7,885 nt of DNA from an uncultured Selenomonadales bacterium (GTDB lineage: Bacteria > Bacillota > Negativicutes > Selenomonadales > Selenomonadaceae). Location: assembly GCA_946547205.1 (NCBI GenBank), contig CAMNPA010000047.1:1-7885 (forward strand). The letters run 5' to 3'. Position 1 is the first letter of the stretch, and each line of letters begins with the position of its first letter. The notes under the pieces are model-generated. The model had not been told where the DNA came from, searched no databases, and was given only the letters and a program-made list of their open reading frames with translations. A program made the position numbers and the translations under genes. Below, piece after piece: positions 1 to 6,497 of the stretch.

Positions 1-805
1 TGGCGATAACGGGCTTGAGATGTTCGCTGATGGCGTTGGCAATGTAAACGTCGCCCTGCGTCATTGCGGCGGCTATCATGTAAGTTCCGGCTTCGATTCG
101 GTCGGGAATTATCGTGTAGTCTCGGGCAATTAATTTTTTCGCGCCTTCGACTTTGATGACGTTGGTTCCGGCTCCGCGAATCTTTGCGCCCATAAGGTTG
201 AGATAATTTGCCAAGTCGACAATCTCCGGCTCCTGCGCGGGATTTTCGATGACGGTTTGACCTTGTGCCATTGACGCCGCCATTAAAATATTTTCGGTCG
301 CGCCGACTGACGGGAAGTCAAGATAAATTTGAGCACCTTTCAAGCCTTCGGGAGCAACAGCCTCAATGTAGCCGTGCCCGATAGAAATTTTTGCGCCGAG
401 AGCTTCAAAGCCTTTCAAGTGCAAATCAATCGGACGAGTGCCAATCGCGCAACCGCCGGGCAGTGAAATTTTCGCTCTGCCGAGTCGTGCAAGCAGTGGT
501 CCCATAATCAAAAACGATGCACGCATTTTGCGAACGAGATCATATGGCGCGGTTATATTTTCAATCGTCGAGGCGTCGACGAAGAGTTGACTTTTAGCGG
601 GCTCATGGCGGACAGTCACGCCGAGCGTCCGAAGAACTTCACTGATTGTGCGAACGTCGTCGAGGTTTGGCACTTCGTCCAAGCAAGTTTCTTTGTCTTG
701 ACCGAGGAGCGTTGCCGCAATGACGGGAAGGACAGCATTTTTCGCGCCGCTGATTTTCACGGTGCCGCTCAATCTGTTGCCGCCCTTTATGATAAGTCTC
801 TCCAA
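1..805 (-). CDS. murA: UDP-N-acetylglucosamine 1-carboxyvinyltransferase (MurA), 3' end outside window
   Basis: MurA transfers enolpyruvate from PEP to UDP-GlcNAc, the first committed step of peptidoglycan synthesis, in the cytoplasm. I translated the minus strand. It begins MERLIIKGGNRLSGTVKISG and carries the family's Lys22-Asn23 pair. The PEP-binding loop GGCAIGTRP has the catalytic Cys at residue 119, so this is the usual fosfomycin-sensitive Cys type rather than the Asp type. The FPSVGATEN stretch and IPDRIEAGTYM are also typical. About 268 of the roughly 420 residues expected are present; the C-terminal part lies beyond base 1. The start is TTG at 803-805, chosen because AAGGAGG (815-821) sits 9 bases upstream and because the family N-terminus begins there. 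It lies 45 bases downstream of the S55-like gene on the same strand with no terminator seen between, so the two are probably co-transcribed. Identity is very secure; murA1 versus murA2 paralogue cannot be decided here. Confidence 0.97.
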   Translation of the reverse strand, partial: MERLIIKGGNRLSGTVKISGAKNAVLPVIAATLLGQDKETCLDEVPNLDDVRTISEVLRTLGVTVRHEPAKSQLFVDASTIENITAPYDLVRKMRASFLIMGPLLARLGRAKISLPGGCAIGTRPIDLHLKGFEALGAKISIGHGYIEAVAPEGLKGAQIYLDFPSVGATENILMAASMAQGQTVIENPAQEPEIVDLANYLNLMGAKIRGAGTNVIKVEGAKKLIARDYTIIPDRIEAGTYMIAAAMTQGDVYIANAISEHLKPVIA

Positions 806-850
806 AATTTCAAACCTCCTTGTCAGGTTGGCAGATGTGAAACTATCAAC

Positions 851-2848
851 CTAAACTTTTTCCACGTTGAGAGTCGTGCGCATGACGTTATCAATTATAT
901 AGTTCGTGTCAACCTTGCTGTCTGCTTTCTTGAAAGGCTTGCCGTCTTTCTTCATGCGTTCTTGAATGCGTTTTGCCTGCGCGATGCCCTTGCGAATTTC
1001 TTTATCGGTTTTCGCCGAGCCCGATGAGCCGACTTCAACGACGAGCTGATTATTTCTGCTGGCGTTGAGAATTTTTTTAATCTTGTCGTCGTAGCTCTGA
1101 TTTGAATCGGCGGTGATGACTCCGGAAGACGACGCTTGATTGACGGGCACAAGTCCGCCGCCGTGAATTTCAAGCGACAAAAATCCGGGACTCGATGTCA
1201 AAGGAACTGTGTAAGGCACGATGACTTTTTCGACGGGCTTGCGATAAGGTTGCAGTTCGACGACCAAATTGACAGTCTCGCCGGGCTTGACGTTCTTTTT
1301 TTCGGGCTTAATGGAAATGATTGACGCTGTGCGCCGTTCCGTGTCAAACGAAATGTTCACGTCCACGCCGAAAATATTCGACTCTTCCTTCGCGTTCGAG
1401 CAGATGAGATTCAAAGCTTGCATGAGTTCGACGACAGCGACTTGCCCGACGTCCGTTGAGTTGTAAAAAATATTTTTGCGAACGAATTTGCCGCCGTCAA
1501 CGACGTTTGTTTTAATGCTGAATTCAAAATCAACGGTGCTCTCCGCCAATGAATCAGCCATTTTGCTAAGTGCGGCGTAGGCAACAGACGCGCTGAGTTT
1601 CGGAATGAGATTTTCGTTATAAGCAATGATGACGTTAAAATTTTCCTGCTTGTCTAATGTGGTGTCTTTGACGTTGACGGTGACGGGCACGACAGCCGGG
1701 AATGTTCCCAAAACTCCTGCGATACCCGATTCGCGATCTTGATTGATTCGCCCGATAATGCGACCGACATCCGCGAGCTTGACGCCATTGCCCGTGAGAC
1801 CCGTGACCGAACCGATAACGGCGGCATCAGTCATGAAATAATTAACGTTGCCTGTGTGCATGAACGAATGTCCGAACGCGAGAATTTTTTTGCCTTCAAC
1901 AGCAGTGACAGTTCCCGTCGCGCCGAGCAAAAAATCGCCGTAGACAATGGCGACACCGAGCGGAGATCCGGGCTCAAGCGTCGCGTTCAGTTCGATTCCG
2001 CGTTCAATGATTTTTGGAGACGTTTGCAAATTTTTTCCGTTGAGCGTTTGAAGTTCGCGTTGCAAAAATTTCGTGCTGTTCGTGTCAAAGCCGTTCAAAT
2101 AAAACGCGCTGACCTTTTCAGCTTCGGGAACAGATTTAGTCGCGTCGTCTTTCTTCTGAAACGTTTGCAAATTTTTTCCGTTGAGCGTTTGAAGTTCGCG
2201 TTGCAAAAATTTCGTGCTGTTCGTGTCAAAGCCGTTCAAATAAAACGCGTTGACCTTTTCGGCGGGCGCAGATTTTTCATCGGCGGAAGTTTTATTTTCT
2301 TCGGCAACGTCTGCCGGTTTAGTCTCGTCGTCTTTTTTTTGAACGTTTGCAGCTCTGAAATAGTTGACCTGCGCCTTCGGGTCGGGCAACTTCCAAAGTT
2401 CGAGCATGTCTTCAATCGGCGTGATGAACACGGTAAAAGTGTCCATGTCTTTTAACGTGGAAGCGAGTGCTCCGACAAGTTTGCCGTCAATGTAAAACGG
2501 AGAGCCGCTCATGCCTTGAACAATGCCGCCTGTCCGTTTCACAACGTCGCCCGTAACTTTTGCCATGATGAGCCGTTTGGAGCCTTTGCCTTCGCTGGTC
2601 AAGCCGACAATCTGCACGTCGAAATTTTCGATTTTGCCGGAGCTGTCAATGACTGTATAAGCTTTGCCGGTCATTCCGCTTTTCAGTTGGTCGAAGGGAA
2701 AAATTTCGGGCATTGCCAGAGCCGGGCGCGGCGCGATTAAAATTGCGGTCAAGATAATTAAAAATAATTTCGTGAACAATCTTTGCAAGTCTTTCAACTC
2801 CATTCCGGGACGTAAAATTTTTCTATGCTCTGCAAATTTTCGAGCCAT
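851..2848 (-). CDS. Exported SpoIVB/S55-type peptidase-like protein with permuted halves and duplicated linker
   Basis: From ATG at 2848 the protein has 665 residues. A hydrophobic signal segment (about 24-45, ending RPALA before MPEIF) predicts export. Residues 50-155 match the C-terminal half of the SpoIVB S55 domain: a TVIDSS..IENFDVQIVG strand pair, then GGIVQGMSGSP with the likely nucleophile Ser114. Residues 295-400 match the N-terminal half: KKILAFGHSF with the likely catalytic His327, and VGRIIGRINQDRESGIAGVLG. The Ser half therefore precedes the His half, opposite to B. subtilis SpoIVB, and no PDZ domain is evident. The junction (160-280) is charged, low complexity and contains two 33-residue copies. 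The C-terminal part (400-665) is unassigned. A signal-processing protease at the envelope is inference; substrate unknown. The start is uncertain: TTG 2878, ATG 2848 or ATG 2803 are possible, the last giving a 30-residue signal peptide. AAGGAG lies 19 bases before 2848, too far for a normal site. Confidence 0.85.
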   Translation of the reverse strand: MARKFAEHRKILRPGMELKDLQRLFTKLFLIILTAILIAPRPALAMPEIFPFDQLKSGMTGKAYTVIDSSGKIENFDVQIVGLTSEGKGSKRLIMAKVTGDVVKRTGGIVQGMSGSPFYIDGKLVGALASTLKDMDTFTVFITPIEDMLELWKLPDPKAQVNYFRAANVQKKDDETKPADVAEENKTSADEKSAPAEKVNAFYLNGFDTNSTKFLQRELQTLNGKNLQTFQKKDDATKSVPEAEKVSAFYLNGFDTNSTKFLQRELQTLNGKNLQTSPKIIERGIELNATLEPGSPLGVAIVYGDFLLGATGTVTAVEGKKILAFGHSFMHTGNVNYFMTDAAVIGSVTGLTGNGVKLADVGRIIGRINQDRESGIAGVLGTFPAVVPVTVNVKDTTLDKQENFNVIIAYNENLIPKLSASVAYAALSKMADSLAESTVDFEFSIKTNVVDGGKFVRKNIFYNSTDVGQVAVVELMQALNLICSNAKEESNIFGVDVNISFDTERRTASIISIKPEKKNVKPGETVNLVVELQPYRKPVEKVIVPYTVPLTSSPGFLSLEIHGGGLVPVNQASSSGVITADSNQSYDDKIKKILNASRNNQLVVEVGSSGSAKTDKEIRKGIAQAKRIQERMKKDGKPFKKADSKVDTNYIIDNVMRTTLNVEKV
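2020..2260 (-). repeat. 100-bp direct tandem duplication inside the S55-like gene
   Basis: Bases 2020-2119 and 2161-2260 are identical except for one base (2109 C, 2250 T), at a period of 141 bp, exactly 47 codons, so the frame is kept. They encode two copies of a segment running from EKV(N/S)AFYLNGFDTN to LNGKNLQT (residues 197-229 and 244-276), differing only at Asn200/Ser247. The word ACGTTTGC occurs at 2020, 2161 and 2343. The third occurrence begins a diverged partial copy of the linker (QKKDD.TK, about 2316-2350) read in a different frame upstream of it. Ninety-nine per cent nucleotide identity implies a recent duplication. Confidence 0.95.
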
Positions 2849-2924
2849 CAGTTTTGTCGCTGACACTCTCCTTTCCAATTATCGTGCGCAAATAAAATTC
2901 TAACGTGATATTAATTCCTAGGCG

Positions 2925-2953
2925 AATATATCTATTATCGCCCGAAATGTCAA
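2925..2953 (-). promoter_or_regulatory. Sigma-70-type promoter for the S55-like gene and murA
   Basis: On the minus strand TTGACA (2953-2948, perfect -35) is followed after 17 bases by TATATT (2930-2925, five of six -10 positions). Transcription would begin near 2918, leaving about 70 bases of leader before the ATG at 2848. It is the best promoter match in the divergent gap. Confidence 0.75.
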
Positions 2954-2994
2954 TCAGCAATTCTTTAGAGCCGTTGCGCGCGGGCAAAAAACGC

Positions 2995-3023
2995 TTGAAA
3001 AAATGCAGCCTTTCGGTTAAACT
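2995..3023 (+). promoter_or_regulatory. Sigma-70-type promoter for the cinA-hldD operon
   Basis: TTGAAA (2995-3000) and TAAACT (3018-3023) are separated by exactly 17 bases, giving five and four consensus matches. Initiation would be near 3030, about 36 bases before the chosen cinA start. The -35 box is preceded by AAAAAACGC, the same context as the tRNA promoter at 7464. The two divergent -35 boxes lie 41 bases apart. Confidence 0.65.
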
Positions 3024-3065
3024 CGTTCGCACATGATAAAAAATTTTTCGGCGGTGATTTTGGCA

Positions 3066-3866
3066 ATGGTCGTAGAAATTATCAGCGTCGGCACGGAAAT
3101 TTTGATGGGCAACATTCTCAACACGAACGCTCAATATTTGGCGAAACGTCTTGCTCATTTGGGATTCGATTGCCACTTTCAAACGGTCGTCGGCGACAAT
3201 CCCGCGCGTATCAAATCTGCGCTTGACGTTGCATATTCGCGGGCTGATGCTGTGATTATGACCGGCGGTCTCGGTCCAACGAAAGACGACTTGACGAAAG
3301 AAATGCTCATGGAATATTTCGGCAAACGTCCTGTTGTCGACGAGCAAGTTTTGAATTTTTTAGAAGAGCGCGCGCGTGCAAGAGGCTTTGAAAAACTTTC
3401 CGACGGCATGAAAAAGCAAGCGATTGTTCCCGCCGATTCGCTGATTCTGTACAATCATCACGGCACGGCTCCCGGTTGCGTCATGGAACGCGACGGCAAG
3501 ATTTGTATTTTGTTGCCCGGTCCGCCGAAAGAAATGCAACCGATGTTCGAGGAATGTTGCGAGCTTTATCTCAACGGCAAGCGCGATAAAATTTTCGTGT
3601 CGATTATCATTAAGTGCGTGAGCAAATTCGACGCGCCGATTTCCATTGTCGGAGAGTCGCCCGTTGCAGACAGATTGAACGAACTTTTGGACGGCGTCAA
3701 TCCGACTGTCGCCACATACGCCAAGGAAGACGGCTGCATTGTTCGCGTGACGGCGGCGGCTAAAAATCACGACGACGCTCTGAAAATTTTAGAACCGATT
3801 GTTGCGGCGTGCAAAGAACGTATCGGCGAGAAATATATTCAATACGTCAAAGAAGACGTTGATTAA
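3066..3866 (+). CDS. cinA: CinA-type MoCF-domain protein without the C-terminal amidase domain
   Basis: From ATG 3066 the protein has 266 residues. It opens with EIISVGTEILMGNILNTNAQ, the hallmark CinA/COG1058 N-terminus, then MTGGLGPTKDDLT (65-77), GTAPG (133-137) and LPGPPKEMQPMF (150-161), all conserved in the molybdopterin-binding-like domain. Residues about 175-255 fit the middle domain. Full-length CinA is about 410 residues and ends with a PncC nicotinamide-nucleotide amidase domain; here the stop falls just where that domain would begin, and the next gene follows immediately, so this is a stand-alone short form rather than a visible frameshift. Relatives have been linked to ADP-ribose or nucleotide pyrophosphatase activity; the activity here is inferred. 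An earlier in-frame ATG at 3033 exists, but 3066 matches the family start and has GGTGAT 7 bases upstream. First gene of the operon with hldD. Confidence 0.9.
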   Translation: MVVEIISVGTEILMGNILNTNAQYLAKRLAHLGFDCHFQTVVGDNPARIKSALDVAYSRADAVIMTGGLGPTKDDLTKEMLMEYFGKRPVVDEQVLNFLEERARARGFEKLSDGMKKQAIVPADSLILYNHHGTAPGCVMERDGKICILLPGPPKEMQPMFEECCELYLNGKRDKIFVSIIIKCVSKFDAPISIVGESPVADRLNELLDGVNPTVATYAKEDGCIVRVTAAAKNHDDALKILEPIVAACKERIGEKYIQYVKEDVD

Positions 3867-3881
3867 AGGAGTGAAGCAACT

Positions 3882-4862
3882 ATGATTATCGTGACCGGCG
3901 GCGCAGGATTTATCGGCTCAAATATCGTCCGCGCACTCAACGAACGCAGTCGCACCGACATTATGATTGTTGACGATTTGAACGGCGGCGACAAATACAA
4001 AAATCTCGTCGGACTGCGTTTCATGGATTATCAGCACAAAGACGACTTCCTAAAACTCGTGACCGGCAACGCGACTTTCGGCTCAAATGTTGAGGCGGTT
4101 TTTCATCAAGGCGCGTGTTCAGATACAATGGAATACGACGTGAACTTCATGATGCGGACGAATTACGACTACTCTAAGGAGCTGTTGAGATTCTGTATTC
4201 GCAAACAAATTCCGCTGATTTACGCGTCGAGCGCATCGGTTTACGGCATGGGCAAGAAAGGTTTTCGCGAGGACGAGGCTTGTGAGATGCCGCTCAATCC
4301 CTACGCGTTTTCAAAGCTGATGTTCGATCGATACGCACGACAATTTTTTAACGCGGCAAAGAGCAAAGTTATCGGCTTGAGATATTTTAACGTCTTTGGC
4401 CCGCAAGAAAATCACAAAGGAAAAATGGCGTCAATCTTTTATCAGATTTATCGGCGCATGAAACTCGGCGGCGGTCCGCGACTTTTCAAAGGCACTGACG
4501 GCTACGGCGACGGCGAACAGAAACGCGACTTCATTTACGTTAAGGACGTGGCGAAAATAAATTTGTGGTGTCTCGAAAGCGATGTTGCCAACGGAATTTA
4601 CAACTGCGGCACCGGGCACGCGCACACTTTCAACGCCGTTGCCAAAGCGATGATTGAATCAATGCATTCAAAAATGCGAACGACTTACTGCGATTTTCCC
4701 GACGAACTGCGCGGCAAGTATCAGAGTTTCACGGAAGCGGACATGAAAAATTTGACGGCGGCTGGCTACAAAGGCGGCTTTACAAATTTTGTTCTCGCTG
4801 TCGAAGAATATTGCAGATTTCTTGACGCAGGCGGCTATTATCAATTAGGAATGAGGAATTAG
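3882..4862 (+). CDS. hldD: ADP-L-glycero-D-manno-heptose-6-epimerase
   Basis: HldD (RfaD) epimerises ADP-D-glycero-D-manno-heptose to the L,D form, the donor for the LPS inner core. It is a cytosolic extended short-chain dehydrogenase using NADP. The 326-residue protein begins MIIVTGGAGFIGSNIV, with the Rossmann glycine motif at 6-12. It has YASSASVYG with Ser116, and NPYAFSK with catalytic Tyr141 and Lys145. Also characteristic are FHQGACSDT (74-82), LRYFNVFGPQENHKG and the C-terminal GKYQSFTEADMKNLTAAGY. E. coli HldD has 310 residues; the last few residues here (QLGMRN) come from a 14-bp repeat and are probably not functional. AAAGGAG lies directly after the cinA stop, 10 bases before the ATG, and the gap to cinA is 15 bases, so the two are translated from one message. 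Its presence is the main evidence that the host makes heptose-containing LPS. Confidence 0.97.
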   Translation: MIIVTGGAGFIGSNIVRALNERSRTDIMIVDDLNGGDKYKNLVGLRFMDYQHKDDFLKLVTGNATFGSNVEAVFHQGACSDTMEYDVNFMMRTNYDYSKELLRFCIRKQIPLIYASSASVYGMGKKGFREDEACEMPLNPYAFSKLMFDRYARQFFNAAKSKVIGLRYFNVFGPQENHKGKMASIFYQIYRRMKLGGGPRLFKGTDGYGDGEQKRDFIYVKDVAKINLWCLESDVANGIYNCGTGHAHTFNAVAKAMIESMHSKMRTTYCDFPDELRGKYQSFTEADMKNLTAAGYKGGFTNFVLAVEEYCRFLDAGGYYQLGMRN

Positions 4863-4884
4863 GAATGAGGAATTGAGAATGAAA
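4843..4884 (+). repeat. 14-bp tandem repeat across the hldD stop and nitroreductase start
   Basis: AATTAGGAATGAGG occurs twice in perfect tandem (4843-4856, 4857-4870), followed by a decayed third unit (4871-4884, 10 of 14 matching). The first two units supply the last hldD codons and its TAG. The GAGG of unit 2 acts as ribosome binding site and the ATG within unit 3 is the nitroreductase start. Units 1 and 2 each contain an ATG followed by AGG AAT and a stop. Confidence 0.9.
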
Positions 4885-5535
4885 AAAATTCTGGGCACAA
4901 CATTACTCGCGATGACTTTGCTACTTCCGACGACGACTTTTGCCGCGCAGAGTGAAATAAATTTGCCGACGTTCAATTTAAACGGCGAACTGTCTGTAAT
5001 GAAAGCTCTCAATCAGCGTATAAGCAGCAGAAACTTTATCGACAAAGATTTGACTGCCGAACAGCTTGCGAAAATTCTTTGGGCGGCGAACGGCGTCAAT
5101 CGCTACGACACTCAAAAGCGCGTCAATCCTGCGGCATTGGGCATTTATTCCGTCGAAGTCTACGCCGTCACTCGCGAAGGCATTTACCTTTACGACGCCG
5201 AAAATCACAAGCTCAAGCTCGTTGCCGAAGGCGATTTCCGCTCCTTGACGACGACAGGTCAAAGTTTCGTTGCAAAGGCTGCCGTCAATTTGGTTTATGT
5301 TGAAACGCCGGACGTTTGGTCAAATGCTCGAAAAACTCTGCCGCGTGATGCTCAAATCTCGTTCGCGAATATTTCAGTCGGTGCAATGGTGCAAAGTGTC
5401 GCTCTCGCCGCGCAGACTGAAAATCTCGGCAACTGCGTACGCGGCTCAATCAATCGCGCCGAATTCGCAAAAGTCGCCAAGCTCTCTGACGGGAAAAATA
5501 TTTTGCTCGCGCAGAGTGTCGGCTTTGTCAACTAG
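4879..5535 (+). CDS. Exported nitroreductase-family (SagB/ThcOx-like) protein
   Basis: The 218-residue protein starts with a Sec signal peptide (MKKILGTTLLAMTLLLPTTTFAA, cleavage near 23), so the mature protein should be outside the cytoplasm. The rest is a nitroreductase fold. R47-I-S-S-R51 matches the FMN-phosphate-binding RxSxR region. LTAEQLAKILWAANGVNR (58-75) is the typical dehydrogenase/nitroreductase helix. NPAALGIYSVEVYAV (83-97) corresponds to the PSAGALYP strand of SagB-like members. SVGAMVQSVALAAQTENLG (166-184) is the conserved dimer/FMN helix. The family performs flavin-dependent reductions or oxidations; substrate unknown. No twin-arginine signal and no lipobox are visible, which is odd for an FMN protein. 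ATG 4879 is preferred over the upstream TTG 4873 because GAGG lies 8 bases before it and it gives a standard signal peptide. It follows hldD by 16 bases and is probably read through from it. Confidence 0.85.
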   Translation: MKKILGTTLLAMTLLLPTTTFAAQSEINLPTFNLNGELSVMKALNQRISSRNFIDKDLTAEQLAKILWAANGVNRYDTQKRVNPAALGIYSVEVYAVTREGIYLYDAENHKLKLVAEGDFRSLTTTGQSFVAKAAVNLVYVETPDVWSNARKTLPRDAQISFANISVGAMVQSVALAAQTENLGNCVRGSINRAEFAKVAKLSDGKNILLAQSVGFVN

Positions 5536-5595
5536 AAACCGGAAGTTGTTGGTAAATTGCATTCGGCGTGTCGTTGCTTTTAATTTTTTTAGGAT

Positions 5596-5630
5596 CTACT
5601 TTTTCTTTGTCGGCGTCAAAGAAAAAGTAG
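5596..5630. repeat. Perfect 14-bp inverted repeat (REP-like hairpin)
   Basis: CTACTTTTTCTTTG (5596-5609) is the exact reverse complement of 5617-5630 around a 7-base loop. It has no T-run directly after it on either strand, so it is not a classical terminator. CAAAAAGAAAG follows the right arm. Hairpins of this CTACTTTTTCTTTG type resemble dispersed intergenic repeats I have seen in several bacterial genomes (recollection, not checked). Confidence 0.85.
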
Positions 5631-5658
5631 CAAAAAGAAAGACGCTTTCAACCGGCAC

Positions 5659-5705
5659 GACGCAATCCTGCGTCTAACGCCGGCGGCGCGCGTCCATGCG
5701 CGCCG
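5659..5705. repeat. Two further GC-rich hairpins in the same gap
   Basis: GACGCA-ATCC-TGCGTC (5659-5674) forms a perfect 6-bp stem with a 4-base loop. CGGCGCGC (5684-5691) pairs perfectly with GCGCGCCG (5698-5705) around GTCCAT, with an extra G-T closing pair possible. The rest of the 5536-5776 gap holds a T-rich stretch (5577-5590) and the ribosome binding site of the next gene; I see no convincing promoter. Confidence 0.75.
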
Positions 5706-5776
5706 GGTCTCAATTCTATTCGATGTGATTTTTCCAACGCGCTCTAGTGATAAAAAATTTATTCGGAGGTGAAGTT

Positions 5777-6478
5777 ATGATTATCAAAAAATTTTTCGGC
5801 GTGTTGCTCTTGATGGCGATTTTAATTTTGCCGCAAACCGTTTCCGCCGAAAAAACCGACTGGTACGACAGGAATTACAATTTCCACAACATCAGAAGCA
5901 TTATCGTTTTCGACGCGACGTTCAGTCAAAATTACGGCTACGGCGATTCGATTGAGTTGCGCAACCTGCAGGACAGTTTCACGCAAGATTCTCGCAAGCT
6001 CAAATGCAACGTCATCACAGAGGCGCAAGCTCGTCGTGACATCGGCTATCGTATCGGCATGAATCTCGATTCGCTCGCCTATTCAAATCCGCTGGAAGCT
6101 CGACGAATCATCATGCAAAACGCCTACATGATCGCCGACGCGTGGATTATCGGCAACGTCGACAACATGCAGAACACTTACTACGTTCAACCGGCGCGCA
6201 CTGTTTGGGAATCAAGACGCGAGACGCGTACTTATCGTGACAGGTATGGCAATCGCCGCGAAGACGTTCGTTACGTTCAAGTTCCCGTGAATTATCCGCC
6301 GCGCCGTGTGGACGTGACATCAGTTCAAATGACGCTTGAACTTCACGAGGCAAGAAGTGGTGCTCTCATTTTCGCACGCAAAGACGTTCGCGACCGCGAG
6401 GACTTTCAAGCTCAAAAGGGAATGCTCGGCAGAATTTCTAACTCGTTCTTTGAAGACGTCGGCAAAAAAATCAGATGA
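5777..6478 (+). CDS. Secreted protein of unknown function (233 residues)
   Basis: I do not recognise a named family. ATG 5777 is chosen over an upstream GTG (5747) because CGGAGGTGA ends 4 bases before it. The N-terminus is a clear signal peptide (KK, then hydrophobic 6-20, cleavage near VSA-EK at 24). There is no lipobox Cys; the only Cys is residue 77. The mature part alternates strands and helices: IRSIIVFDATF (39-49), a helix with AQARRDIGYRIG (83-94), ADAWIIGNVDN (120-130), an Arg/Tyr-rich segment ESRRETRTYRDRYGNRRED (145-163) and VQMTLELHEARSGALIFARKDVRD (183-206). That last strand-turn-strand resembles the ARTGxVLW element of CsgG/GNA1162-like periplasmic proteins; this is only a weak fold guess. 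The very basic middle could bind an acidic polymer or the membrane. It is followed 19 bases later by another secreted protein, suggesting an envelope pair. Confidence 0.8.
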   Translation: MIIKKFFGVLLLMAILILPQTVSAEKTDWYDRNYNFHNIRSIIVFDATFSQNYGYGDSIELRNLQDSFTQDSRKLKCNVITEAQARRDIGYRIGMNLDSLAYSNPLEARRIIMQNAYMIADAWIIGNVDNMQNTYYVQPARTVWESRRETRTYRDRYGNRREDVRYVQVPVNYPPRRVDVTSVQMTLELHEARSGALIFARKDVRDREDFQAQKGMLGRISNSFFEDVGKKIR

Positions 6479-6497
6479 TATTTAAGGAGGAATTTTT

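Noticed and set aside
2020..2260. CRISPR-like array
   Set aside because: Only two 100-bp copies, within an open reading frame and with preserved codon phase; this is a coding duplication.
1739..2455. 238-codon open frame on the plus strand
   Set aside because: It lies fully antisense to the S55-like gene; its internal repetition merely mirrors the duplicated linker, and it has no family features.
2823..3347. 174-codon minus-strand frame spanning the divergent gap
   Set aside because: It covers both promoters and the well-conserved CinA N-terminus; the translation is not protein-like and has no ribosome binding site.
5596..5630. Hairpin as intrinsic terminator of the nitroreductase gene
   Set aside because: The stem is itself A/T rich and no T-run follows on the plus or minus strand.
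5270..5677. 135-codon plus-strand frame over the nitroreductase end and hairpin region
   Set aside because: Out of frame with the nitroreductase and continuing through the hairpins; Arg/Ser-rich composition typical of a shadow frame.
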